Shown here in pieces: positions 44,395 to 53,709 of a DNA stretch of 64,000 nucleotides; positions within the stretch are counted from its first letter, which is position 1; each line of letters starts with the position of its first letter. The notes below the pieces were generated by a model that did not search any database, was not told where the DNA came from, and worked only from the letters and a program-made list of their open reading frames with translations. This DNA comes from Aradus depressus (Eukaryota; Arthropoda; Insecta; Hemiptera; Aradidae), in assembly GCA_963662175.1 (NCBI GenBank), contig OY759214.1, positions 1,240,001 to 1,304,000 of the forward strand, written 5' to 3'. The position numbers and the translations under genes are program-made.

Positions 44395-44800
44395 GCCCTT
44401 ACGTCCATTAGCTCTTCCTCTAATCCCTTACATTTCCCGGGAAAGTAACGAACTTTCTAGCCTTTACCAACATTTACTATGGAATAATGAATGTTATTCT
44501 TTTACAAGGTAAAATATAATCGAAATGATACGAAGAATAGGATCTGTACAGTAATAATATAAAACTTCCCCGTGATTTTGTTTTCACCGATTCAACATTG
44601 GGAGGATGACCCTTCGCTACTGAGTCACCACGTACACTCAATAATTCAGTAAATAGTTTAAAATGGTACTGAGTTGAGCGACCAACTTAGTTTACACAAA
44701 ATCAAAATTTAGGCTATGTCGTACCCTAGTTAATGAAAACTGACATTATTGCAGAGATATTGTGAAATAATTAAATTAACTTGAAAGAAATAAAACTTCT

Positions 44801-45363
44801 GGGTCAAATCGCCTACTACCCGAGCTGCCTTTCATCACTCTGGTGGACATGAGCCCGACTATACAATGAGAGTCCTAAATTTTGCCTACTTTACATTTAT
44901 ATTCACCTAGGGTAGCAGTCTTTAGGGATAGATAATTAAAATACACAATTTCTTTGTCAAACTTCACTATATATTCTCAAATACTCAACTAGTTTCGCCG
45001 TGTTAAGGCATTATCAAGAGTCACTTATAAACTGTTTATAAGTGACTCTTGATAATGCCTTAACACGGCGAAACTAGTTGAGTATTTGAGAATATATAGT
45101 GAAGTTTGACAAAGAAATTGTGTATTTTAGTTATTTATTCCTAGAATGGAGCTTCACAAAGTAAATCTGGAAACCATAAATTATTAGTCTTTAGGGAGTT
45201 ACCAGACATCGTAGAGGCTAGGCACCATCGCTTAACGTCCCTACCGAAAAACGGCGAGCTTCAAGTTTATTTTACCTCCTAACCAAGGGCCTCGGTCGGG
45301 TTTCGAATCCACCATCTTGAGTTCAGTAAGCAAGCAGGCATACCACGGAGCAACCGGTGCCCT
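44801..45363 (-). mobile_element. tRNA-derived SINE, reversed, interrupted
   Basis: On plus the 3' part runs from GGGTCAAATCGCCTACTACC through GTGGACATGAGCCCGACTAT to TTCACCTAGGGTAGCAGTC. After a 257-bp insertion it continues CAGACATCGTAGAGGCTAGG, CACCATCGCTTAACGTCC, GGGCCTCGGTCGGGTTTCGA to GAGCAACCGGTGCCC, the tRNA-like head. Both parts join without loss when the insertion and one target copy are removed. Confidence 0.9.
44929..45185. mobile_element. Palindrome-bearing insertion with 12-bp target duplication
   Basis: AGTCTTTAGGGA flanks the insertion exactly at 44917-44928 and 45186-45197. The insert begins with a palindrome (44937-45129) whose arms of about 95 bp are nearly perfect, for example CAACTAGTTTCGCCGTGTTA against TAACACGGCGAAACTAGTTG, with a 3-base centre at 45032-45034. 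A 56-bp single-copy tail follows (CCTAGAATGGAGCTTCACAA). A 12-bp duplication fits target-primed reverse transcription better than a cut-and-paste element. Element type unknown. Confidence 0.85.
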
Positions 45364-45624
45364 CGAGAATACTCCATCAAAAAAAGAAGAAGAGATTATG
45401 GCACCGATGAGTGATTGTGTTTCTTCAATCATTGTGAGATTATACACGCCAGGACGATTACACCATTTGAAAGGTAAGTAATAAATAATTTATAAGAAGT
45501 TCCTGCACAACTCCATTTAGGTTCAGGCAGCGATGGATTTTAAGCTATTTGTAGAATAGCCTGCCCTCCCATTCAAAATTGCCACCAAAACAAATTCATC
45601 TTAATCTAAGCTTAAACAAAAAAA

Positions 45625-45895
45625 ACGACCGAGTTTGATAAAATTTCTTTCAGATCAGTTTTAAGTCGATACGCTTCAATTGGCACCAAAGCGGAGTCGA
45701 TATCATATTTCATTCGCGAAATTTCGTGCAGGAAAGATTGACCACGCACTTACGTACGTGCACACACAAAAACATATCTCTTTCCAAAAAAGTCTAAAAA
45801 TACTGTAATGACCTCGAAACATAAAAATATGATGAACATTTTGATTTCGATTGTCGGACCCATTACAATAACTTGCCTATATGCTAGGAAGTTAA
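45625..45895 (+). repeat. Family B dispersed repeat, 3' part
   Basis: Shares TTTCTTTCAGATCAG, GATACGCTTCAATTGGCACC, AAAGCGGAGTCGATAT, ACTGTAATGACCTCGAAACA and ATGATGAACATTTTGATTT with 60960-61196. It ends in a hairpin-like CTTGCCTA..TAGGAAG at 45872-45891. Confidence 0.8.
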
Positions 45896-45904
45896 TAAAA
45901 TAAC

Positions 45905-46768
45905 TTGATAATACGGGTCGGAATTCGAACCCGCAACCCTCGGGTTGGTAACGTGAGCTATTTATAAAATAAGTTGATATTACTGATCGGGATTCGAACC
46001 CGCAACTCTCGGGTTGGTAACCTAGGTTATTTGTAAAATAAGTTGATATTACTTGTCGGGATTCGAACCCGCAACCCTCGGGTTGGAAACTTGTACTATT
46101 CGTGAAATAAGTTAATATTACTGGTCGGGACCCGAACCCGCAACCCTCAGGTTGGTAACGAACGATTTGTAAAGTAAGTTGATATTACTGGTCAGGACTC
46201 GAACCCGCAACATTTGGTTGGTAACGTGAACTATTAGTAATATAAGTTGATATTACTGGTCGGGACTCGAACCAGCAACTCTCGGGTTGGTAACGTAGGT
46301 TATTTGTAAAATAAGTTGATATTACTTGTCGGCTCGAACCCGCAACCCACGGGTTGGAAACTTGAACTATTTGTAAAATAAGTTAATATTACGGGTCGGG
46401 ACCCGAACCCGCAACCCTCGACTTGTTAACGTAGGTAATTTGTCAAATAAGTTGATATTACTGGTCGGGTTGAACTCGAACCCGCAACCCACGGGTTGGA
46501 AACTTGAACTATTTGTAAAATAAGTTAATATTACGGGTCGGGACCCGAACCCGCAACCCTCGACTTGTTAACGTAGGTAATTTGTCAAATAAGTTGATAT
46601 TACTGGTCGGGTTGAGCTCGAACCCGCAACCCTCGGGTTGGTAACATGGGCTATTTGTAAAGTAAGTTGATATTACTGGTGGGGATGCGAATCCGCAACC
46701 CTCTGGTTGATAACGTGACCTTTTTGGAAAATAAGTTGATTTTACGGTTCGGGATTCGAGACAGACCT
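45905..46768 (-). repeat. 69-bp tRNA-like repeat array, about 12 copies, reversed
   Basis: On plus the unit reads GGGATTCGAACCCGCAACCC, TCGGGTTGGTAACGTGAGCT, ATTTGTAAAATAAGTTGATA. GAACCCGCAA-type sites start at 45927, 45996, 46065, 46134, 46201, 46269, 46336, 46405, 46478, 46547, 46620 and 46689. Spacing is 67-73 bp. The last part shows a 142-bp dimer (69+73). It is the inverted counterpart of the array at 43655-43990, but with more and more diverged copies. Confidence 0.9.
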
Positions 46769-47254
46769 GGACGAAAAGTATCTTAAATACTATCTCAGTT
46801 ATTATCCGAATGATAACCAAGTTATCTTGAGTGACAAGATACATTAGTCAAGATACTTTCGTTATTCAAGTATCTTATTGTGTGACGTAGGGTATCTCGG
46901 AAGATAATGTATCTTAAAGATAACGTATCTTGTAAGATACTGTATCTTATAAGATAGTATTTGGTCAGATAACGTATCTTGCAAGATAACGTGCCAGATT
47001 AGTTGAATAACGAAAGTATCTTGACTAATGTATCTTGTTATTCAAGATAACTTGGTTATCTTTCAGATAGTATCTGAGATAGTATTTAAGATACTTTTTG
47101 CCCAGGTCTGCTAATGTGTTGTTGGTACATTCATTACATCGACAGTTATTGGGGTTTTTGTGTTAACCTTCCTCCTGTAAAATATATATAATATTTCGTG
47201 CCGACATCGGCAATCATCGTGTCCAAAGGCACAAACACGCACATAGACTACATT

Positions 47255-47818
47255 TTATTTTTTTTTCATTTATTTTTTTTTTTGGCCTTAGTTTTTCGCC
47301 ATAGCCAATCTATTCAATATTAATTTATACTTTTGCATATACCGACCCTAAAAACTGCACAATACTACCATATATGTCAGTGTTGTTTGATGCCAATAAT
47401 GTAATGTAGCAAAAAGGCTGTGTTACCAATTTCTCTACAGTGGATAACATTGTTAATCTTTCTATTTGGTACTTGCTACAACGAGGTGGCAGGATGGTGT
47501 GGCGAATGATGTGAGGAGCCTGCTTGGAGCCCGACACTGGAGTGCAGCTGCACAAAACAGGGATAACTGGCGGACACTGTTGGAGGAGGCCTTGACTCAT
47601 TAGTGGGTTGTCGCGCCATTGTGAATGAATAGATGAATGAACTTGCTACAACTCATAATCATGTCTTCCAGAGTCTCTACCTCGTCACAATGTCTACACT
47701 TGGAGGTTTCGGTCAGACCTATTCTGTGCATATACCATCGACAAATACCGTGATTAGCTCTCAGTCGGCAAATTGACCTACAAAAGTCCTTTGTTAGATT
47801 TTTTCTATGAAACCCCAT
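47255..47818 (-). pseudogene. Non-LTR retrotransposon 3' end, reversed
   Basis: The minus strand encodes YMHRIGLTETSKCRHCDEVE followed by TLEDMIMSCSKF, the HxxRxG and C-x2-C...C block found after the reverse transcriptase of I/Jockey-type LINEs. The same protein resumes after an insertion as CSKYQIERLTMLSTVEKL and ends near 47325. A 3' UTR of about 60 bp leads to an A-rich tail (the T-rich run at about 47250-47282 on plus). The copy is truncated at its 5' end at about 47818 and lies in a family A tail. The insertion at 47483-47640 breaks the frame. Confidence 0.75.
47483..47640 (+). mobile_element. LINE 3' fragment inserted in another LINE
   Basis: Exact 12-bp duplications ACTTGCTACAAC flank it at 47471-47482 and 47641-47652. 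The insert translates to QNRDNWRTLLEEALTH before a stop, which resembles the C-terminal end of LINE ORF2 proteins. It ends in a TGAATGAATAGATGAATGA repeat tail. It is therefore a strongly 5'-truncated retrotransposition into the opposite-strand LINE remnant. Confidence 0.85.
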
Positions 47819-47894
47819 GAGTTAGGGGCCGGAAAACCTGTAATTCTGCTGAAAACTCAACATCAAACTGACCGATCACCGTATAGCTGGGTAA

Positions 47895-48085
47895 GTGGCA
47901 TTTCCTGTCTGTCAACTCGATAACTCCTGTTAGAAAGAATATATCGACACGAAACATGTGCATCCCGAACTCGATAAGGACGACACCTATGGATTTTCAG
48001 CCAAATCGACCGAAGGGAAATGGGAAGTGGTTACAAGAAGGGAGGTCAACTCGAAAACTATAATAGCTGTCGGTGAGGAATTCAG
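47895..48085 (-). repeat. Family A dispersed repeat, reversed
   Basis: On plus: CTGTCAACTCGATAACTCCT, GTTAGAAAGAATATATCGAC, GACGACACCTATGGATTTTC, AGCCAAATCGACCGAAGGGA and ACTCGAAAACTATAATAGCT. It starts immediately at the end of the preceding forward copy, so two copies meet tail to tail. Confidence 0.7.
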
Positions 48086-48162
48086 ATGAGTAAGACACTT
48101 ACCACTTACTTATCTATGTTCAACTAAATCGATAAGTTTTTTCCAAAAGTAGAGCGAAAATT

Positions 48163-48491
48163 GTGTTGATTAATTGGCAGTGGGAAGTGCACTGACCGAG
48201 GGTTTGTTGGCTACGTGGGGCCTACCGAGCTCTCAATTGGCAGTGGGAAGTGCACTGACCGAGGGCTTGTTGGCTACGAGGGGCCTACCGAACTCATAAT
48301 TGGCAGTGGGAAGTGCACTGACCGAGGGCTTGTTGGCTACGTGGGGCCTACCGAGCTCTCAATTGGCAGTGGGAAGTGCACTAACCGAGGGCTTGTTGGC
48401 TACGAGGGGCCTACCGAGCTCTCAATTGGCAGTGGGAAGTGCACTGACCGAGGGCTTGTTGGCTACGTGGGGCCTACCGAGCTCTCAATTC
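48163..48491. repeat. 63-bp tandem array, about 5 copies
   Basis: GGCAGTGGGAAGTGCACTGA recurs at 48176, 48239, 48302, 48365 and 48428. The unit also has CCGAGGGCTTGTTGGCTACG and GGGCCTACCGAGCTCTCAAT. A 63-bp period keeps frames open, so the repetitive glycine-rich reading frame through it is not called a gene. Confidence 0.93.
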
Positions 48492-48654
48492 ACCCTGATC
48501 ATCCCCGACTTTCGTCTTTCACTTCTTCTATTTCGGGACTCAAGTATCCATTTGGAAGGTTTCGGAATCAACGCTACCCTTCTCACTTAAGGCTGCACAA
48601 AATTATTTTAGATATTAGTATATTTTCCTGCCTGGTTGAGGCTTTTGAAGGATC

Positions 48655-49365
48655 TAAGAGCCAGGAATGTGACGAGGAGTCGAGGAAGCTGGCCTTCCTG
48701 TCAACGAGGGCAAGACCACGAGAAAGGAAGTAAGAGACAAGGAACTGGTACTTGGAGGTTGCAGGTATGACCGCTTCAAATACCTGGGGACCGTTATCAC
48801 AGAAAGGAATGATGTTAAAGAGGAAATTAAAGCGAAGGTATACGGCTGGGAATCGATGCTACCGGTCATTGCAGAAGGTGCTCGGATCGAGGGCTGTGTC
48901 TCGAGATGCCAAAATAACCATTTAGAAAAACTTCCTGAGACCGGTCGTCACATATGCGAGTGAAACCTGGATCCTGACTAGGAGGGACGACGTCTTATTC
49001 AATACGTGGGAGAGAAAGATATACGGTCCAACTCTAGAGGGGGATAGATAGAGGATACGGTCAAATAGAGGGCTTAGGGACCTGAACAAGAGCCCGAACC
49101 TGGTGGCCTTCGTGAAGCACGGGCGGCTGCGATGGCTGGGGCATTTACAGAAGATGGAGTCAGACAGATTGCCGAGGAGGATCCTGGAGGGACACCCGGG
49201 AGGACAGAGAAGAAGAGGTAGACCCTGCTTACGTTGGCTGGAGAACATGGAGGACGACCTGAGAACGATGGGTGTGAGAAGAAGGAGACGGGAGACCGAG
49301 GATAGAGAAGATTGGCGGAAGATGGTTGCGGAGGCCCAGGTTCTACAAGGACCATAGCGCCAGGG
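48655..49365 (+). pseudogene. RTE-type LINE ORF2 C-terminal region
   Basis: In order and in shifting frames the sequence reads FKYLGTVITERNDVKEEIKA, AGNRCYRSLQKVLGSRAVSR, LRPVVTYASETWILTRRDD, then NTWERKIYGPTLEGDR. The open part at 49103-49357 has AFVKHGRLRWLGHLQKMESD, RLPRRILEGHPGGQRRRGRP and EDREDWRKMVAEAQVLQGP. This is the standard end of endonuclease-reverse transcriptases often annotated as craniofacial development protein 2-like in insects (RTE-type). Stops lie at about 48921 (TAG after AKITI) and 49048, and the reading frame changes near 48805. The catalytic RT domain is missing upstream. Dead, 5'-truncated copy with a 3' end at about 49365-49385. Confidence 0.85.
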
Positions 49366-49389
49366 AAAATAAAGAGTGCGTTGTTGCAT

Positions 49390-50415
49390 TGACTTAATTA
49401 CAAAATAGAGACAGGACTGACAGAGAAGGCAGACACATGGAAGAAAACATTAGGGTTTCGGCCAATGACCTAAGAAAGGAACTTTCCCGGAAGGTTCTGG
49501 GATGAATTGATAAATTGAACTTGATGACGGAAGTGTTTGCAGCAGTTTCCCCGAAAAACAACAACCTCCCCCTCCCTCCCCCCACTTCTTCCTCAAACCA
49601 GGAATACAAACACCTCGACATCTACAAGAGTAGGTACCAGGCTGAGGATGGAAACGAGATCAGTCTATAGCTGTCCTCTCTTCCTATAGTATGCTGAGGC
49701 TACGTAGGTTTGCCTTCTCTCTGACTAGCCATTCACTAAGTTTAACTGTTTATTTACAAGTCATTTCATTTATTATTTCTACACCGAAAGTTCATGTTTC
49801 CAACCCCCTACATCCAAAAATTGAGAAAATAAAAGTCATGACTCTTTCTGCGTGTACTTGTGAGGACAATGAATGAAACGAGACGCTCAATAGCCGCTCT
49901 CTTGGACATGAGCTCCAATTTACTCTGCGTGTCCTAAATTTTGCTTATTCCGGTTTGGTAAGAGTAAGGTTTTTTTTTAATGAATATCTGACTCGGAAGA
50001 GTCTCAGGGCCGCCGCTTAACGTCCCGCTCGACTTCGACTCGATTTCTTACGTTCCCATGTGTGTACATCGTTCATATATAGAGGGAGATTTCCAACTGA
50101 GATGGCCAGTTCAATCGGTCTAAGACCGAGACTCGTACAACTAAACACAAAAAATATATAATTGAAAAATCTAATGATTATTTTTGGGAGGGGGTTGGGG
50201 GTATGGCGGCTCCCCCACAGCCCCTTGTGAAAGCTCTCTCTCCCCCCCCCCCCCCCCCCCTCCCCCTCTAACCTCGGAATCGAATTTTCAGAGATCAATA
50301 ACTGGGGAACATTCCACCCCCTCGGTGTCTTCCATTCCACTCCCTCCTCACTCTCCTCCTCACTTCTAGTTACAGGAATTTTGAGAAAAATTATTTTAAA
50401 AAACCTCAATATATA
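49390..50415. other. Mostly unassigned; SINE scrap and poly-C
   Basis: No gene recognised. A degraded reversed SINE piece lies at about 49885-50030 (GGACATGAGCTCC, GTGTCCTAAATTTTGCTTAT, CGCCGCTTAACGTCCCG). A 19-base C run lies at 50242-50260. Confidence 0.45.
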
Positions 50416-50420
50416 CATAT

Positions 50421-52340
50421 TTGAGAGAAGTTCAGTGAGATCAAACACTGAGAGAAGTGCAGTGAGATCACACACTGAGAGAAGTGCAGTGAGATCACAC
50501 ACTGAGAGAAGTTCAGTGTGATCACACACTGAGAGAAGTGCAGTGAGATCACACACTGAGAGAAGTTCAGTGAGATCACACACTGAGAGAAGTGCAGTGA
50601 GATCACACACTGAGAGAAGTGCAGTGAGATCACACACTGAGAGAAGTTCAGTGAGATCACACACTGAGAGAAGTGCAGTGAGATCACACACTGAGAGAAG
50701 TTCAGTGAGATCACACACTGAGAGAAGTGCAGTGAGATCACACACTGAGAGAAGTTCAGTGAGATCACACACTGAGAGAAGTTCAGTGAGATCACACACT
50801 GAGAGAAGTGCAGTGAGATCACACACTGAGAGAAGTGCAGTGAGATCACACACTGAGAGAAGTTCAGTGTGATCACACACTGAGAGAAGTGCAGTGAGAT
50901 CACACACTGAGAGAAGTTCAGTGAGATCACACACTGAGAGAAGTGCAGTGAGATCACACACTGAGAGAAGTGCATTGAGATCACACACTGAGAGAAGTTC
51001 AGTGAGATCACACACTGAGAGAAGTGCAGTGAGATCACACACTGAGAGAAGTTCAGTGAGATCACACACTGAGAGAAGTGCAGTGAGATCACACACTGAG
51101 AGAAGTTCAGTGAGATCACACACTGAGAGAAGTTCAGTGAGATCACACACTGAGAGAAGTTCAGTGAGATCACACACTGAGAGAAGTGCAGTGAGATCAC
51201 ACACTGAGAGAAGTGCAGTGAGATCACACACTGAGAGAAGTTCAGTGAGATCACACACTGAGAGAAGTGCAGTGAGATCACACACTGAGAGAAGTTCAGT
51301 GAGATCACACACTGAGAGAAGTGCAGTGAGATCACACACTGAGAGAAGTTCAGTGAGATCACACACTGAGAGAAGTGCAGTGAGATCACACACTGAGAGA
51401 AGTTCAGTGAGATCACACACTGAGAGAAGTGCAGTGAGATCACACACTGAGAGAAGTTCAGTGAGATCACACACTGAGAGAAGTGCAGTGAGATCACACA
51501 CTGAGAGAAGTTCAGTGAGATCACACACTGAGAGAAGTTCAGTGAGATCACACACTGAGAGAAGTTCAGTGAGATCACACACTGAGAGAAGTGCAATGAG
51601 ATCACACACTGAGAGAAGTGCAGTGAGATCACACACTGAGAGAAGTTCAGTGAGATCACACACTGAGAGAAGTTCAGTGAGATCACACACTGAGAGAAGT
51701 GCAGTGAGATCACACACTGAGAGAAGTTCAGTGAGATCACACACTGAGAGAAGTTCAGTGAGATCACACACTGAGAGAAGTTCAGTGAGATCACACACTG
51801 AGAGAAGTGCAGTGAGATCACACACTGAGAGAAGTTCAGTGAGATCACACACTGAGAGAAGTTCAGTGAGATCACACACTGAGAGAAGTTCAGTGAGATC
51901 ACACACTGAGAGAAGTGCAGTGAGATCACACACTGAGAGAAGTTCAGTGAGATCACACACTGAGAGAAGTTCAGTGAGATCACACACTGAGAGAAGTGCA
52001 GTGAGATCACACACTGAGAGAAGTTCAGTTAGATCACACACTGAGAGAAGTTCAGTGAGATCACACACTGAGAGAAGTTCAGTGAGATCACACACTGAGA
52101 GAAGTTCAGTGAGATCACACACTGAGAGAAGTGCAGTGAGATCACACACTGAGAGAAGTGCAGTGAGATCACACACTGAGAGAAGTTCAGTGAGATCACA
52201 CACTGAGAGAAGTTCAGTGAGATCACACACTGAGAGAAGTTCAGTGAGATCACACACTGAGAGAAGTTCAGTGAGATCACACACTGAGAGAAGTGCAGTG
52301 AGATCACACACTGAGAGAAGTTCAGTGAGATCACACACTG
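50421..52340. repeat. 27-bp minisatellite, about 71 copies
   Basis: The unit is GATCACACACTGAGAGAAGT plus TCAGTGA, or GCAGTGA in the alternative form. About 71 copies run without interruption and differ almost only at that T/G position, with rare single changes such as GTGTGATC (50517, 50868), TGCATTGAG (50973) and TCAGTTAG (52027). Since 27 is 9 codons and the unit lacks stops in several frames, long open frames occur on both strands (up to 773 residues on minus). No non-repeat protein domain flanks them, so I read it as a satellite and not a gene. Confidence 0.95.
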
Positions 52341-52624
52341 AAATGTTTTGTAGGCGAACAATGCTTTGATATACTGATAAATAAACGTTTCATGAATAAA
52401 TAATTCTGTAATAAATTCTGCCTACTCCAAAGCCATGGATATTCAACGATTCCCATGGCTTGGATTATCTTCTGTAAATTAGTTATTTCTCCATATCAAC
52501 AGATTCTGGCTAATTAATGTATTATTTTTCAACAAAGATAACTCACTTTATATTCGTTAAGATAACCAACCCAAACATACCTACCACTACTATTATTATA
52601 GCCTACGAAATAGCTACATACACT

Positions 52625-53172
52625 CAGTGCCGGCGTTAGCCAACGCGAGGCCCTGGGCCGTGGACTTTTCGCGAGGCCTTCGCGGTTAAAATTAAATTTC
52701 AGCTCAAGGTTTCACCTCAAGTAACATTTGGGAAGAAAGTCTGTAGTAATACTGCGAATTCTTCGAATGATCATCATCATTTAATAGTATTGTTATGGTA
52801 TTTTTCAATCGATACTCCATTGAATGGGTTTTTTTTTATCATTTTCAGAATAATATACTGATTACTGCGGACGATCAGAATTATTTTATTCAATATCTCG
52901 TGTTCCTAAGAATATTATCAGAAGAAATATTTTTACATTCGTGGCATGCGATAATTAGTTTGATCAAATACATTTCAATTTAGACACGTAAGTTAACGTT
53001 GCGAGCTTTTTGTTTTGCAAATGTGTCGTTTCAAATGGAACTAAGATGCATTCAAACGTCAAATTAATAAATTGATCAATGTATAAATTTTTTTAATTAA
53101 CAAGCGCGAGGCCTTTTTTAGCGCGAGGCCCTGGGCGGTGGCCCAGGTTTGCCGCACCTAAAACCGCTACTG
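52625..53172. mobile_element. Non-autonomous hAT element
   Basis: Ends are CAGTGCCGGCGTTAG at 52625 and, reverse complemented, CAGTAGCGGTTTTAG at 53172. They are flanked by CATACACT (52617-52624) and CATACATT (53173-53180), an 8-bp duplication with one mismatch. GCGAGGCCCTGGGC occurs near both ends in inverted layout (as AGCGCGAGGCCCTGGGCGG on plus at the right). The 548-bp body is AT-rich with no transposase. Confidence 0.85.
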
Positions 53173-53202
53173 CATACATTGCCACCATGATATTAAAAGT
53201 TA

Positions 53203-53552
53203 GTTATTGTGACTTATGCCTGGGCTATAACAACGAGGTCATTTCGCCTACTACCAGAGCGCTCTTTCATCGCTTTGGTGGACTTGAGCCGTCTCTCTAT
53301 TTTGGGAGTCCTAAAGTTTGCTTACTCAAGTTTAGATATCTATCCGAGTAGTTGCCTATCCAGGTTGAGTAACTAAGACTCAGGATGGGATCTTTAACGA
53401 GTACCTAACATTGTACAGGCTCGAGATCATCGCTTAACATCCGAAGGACAGCGTGCTCAAGTTTTTTTCACCTCTCTGATAAAAAAACCCCGGTTTTGAA
53501 CCCGCGATCTTGATCTCAATAAGCAAGCACGCTACCACTGAGCTCCTGACTT
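53203..53552 (-). mobile_element. tRNA-derived SINE, reversed, near full length
   Basis: On plus: TTGTGACTTATGCCTGGGCT, CGAGGTCATTTCGCCTACTA, CCAGAGCGCTCTTTCATCGC, GGATCTTTAACGAGTACCTA, CGCTTAACATCCGAAGGACA, TTTTGAACCCGCGATCTTGA and CCACTGAGCTCCTG. There is an insertion of about 40 bp (TATCTATCCGAGTAGTTGCC) in the core. Confidence 0.88.
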
Positions 53553-53709
53553 CCCCTAATATATTAAAAGTAATGAATTAAATGGAATTAATTATATACA
53601 GATTCCACATTAAAGTTTTTACATTCTTTTGTTACACTTTTCGTAGGTACGTATTAGAATTGATAATGTGCAGATAATTTCATTTAGTTAAATGTAATAA
53701 TTATTAAGA

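Larger units (their letters stand above)
43387..47109. mobile_element. 3.7-kb inverted-repeat element with B-box arrays
   Basis: The ends mirror each other. The left end begins (C)CGACCTGGGCATTAGTCAGA and the right end, reverse complemented, CAGACCTGGGCAAAAAGTAT. Inside each end is about 250-340 bp built of GTATCTTGCAAGATAC-like short palindromes, then an array of a 69-bp tRNA-3'-half-like repeat in mirrored orientation (43655-43990 and 45905-46768). CAGACCTGGGCA resembles known hAT ends, but no 8-bp target duplication is preserved (CTAGGGAC versus CTAATGTG). A second CAGACCTGG-type end at 46773 means the right end block (46773-47109) could be a separate small element. The interior holds only a LINE scrap, a SINE and a family B piece, and no transposase. 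Confidence 0.6.
43324..47895 (+). mobile_element. Family A copy split by two large insertions
   Basis: Head-like sequence (CAGTGCGAATTAATCAACTG, then TCGCTCTCCCTCTAAATCAA) lies just left of a 3.7-kb inverted-repeat element. Body sequence resumes at 47110 (GGTACATTCATTACATCGAC, AGTTATTGGGGTTTTTGTG). The tail starts at about 47215 (GTGTCCAAAGGCACAAACAC), is cut by a LINE on the minus strand, and resumes at 47820 (GGGGCCGGAAAACCTG, TGACCGATCACCGTATAGCT). About 50-60 bp of head is missing at the right edge of the first insertion. Confidence 0.65.

Noticed and set aside
43387..47109. hAT assignment of the 3.7-kb element
   Set aside because: CAGACCTGGGCA ends fit hAT, but the flanks CTAGGGAC and CTAATGTG share only four of eight bases and no transposase is present, so I did not assign the superfamily.
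48215..48733. 172-codon frame with GPTELSIGSGKCTDRGLVGY repeats
   Set aside because: Driven by the 63-bp array (21 codons). No recognisable domain after it.
50421..52340. CRISPR array
   Set aside because: Repeats are contiguous with no spacers, and the window is eukaryotic.
50017..52369. Very long open frames (up to 773 residues on minus, 534 on minus and 491 on plus) of CDLTELLSV-, ISLNFSQCV- and RSHTERSSV-type repeats
   Set aside because: They coincide with the 27-bp array, are open in several frames on both strands, and have no non-repetitive domain. The period is a multiple of three, so this is expected by chance.
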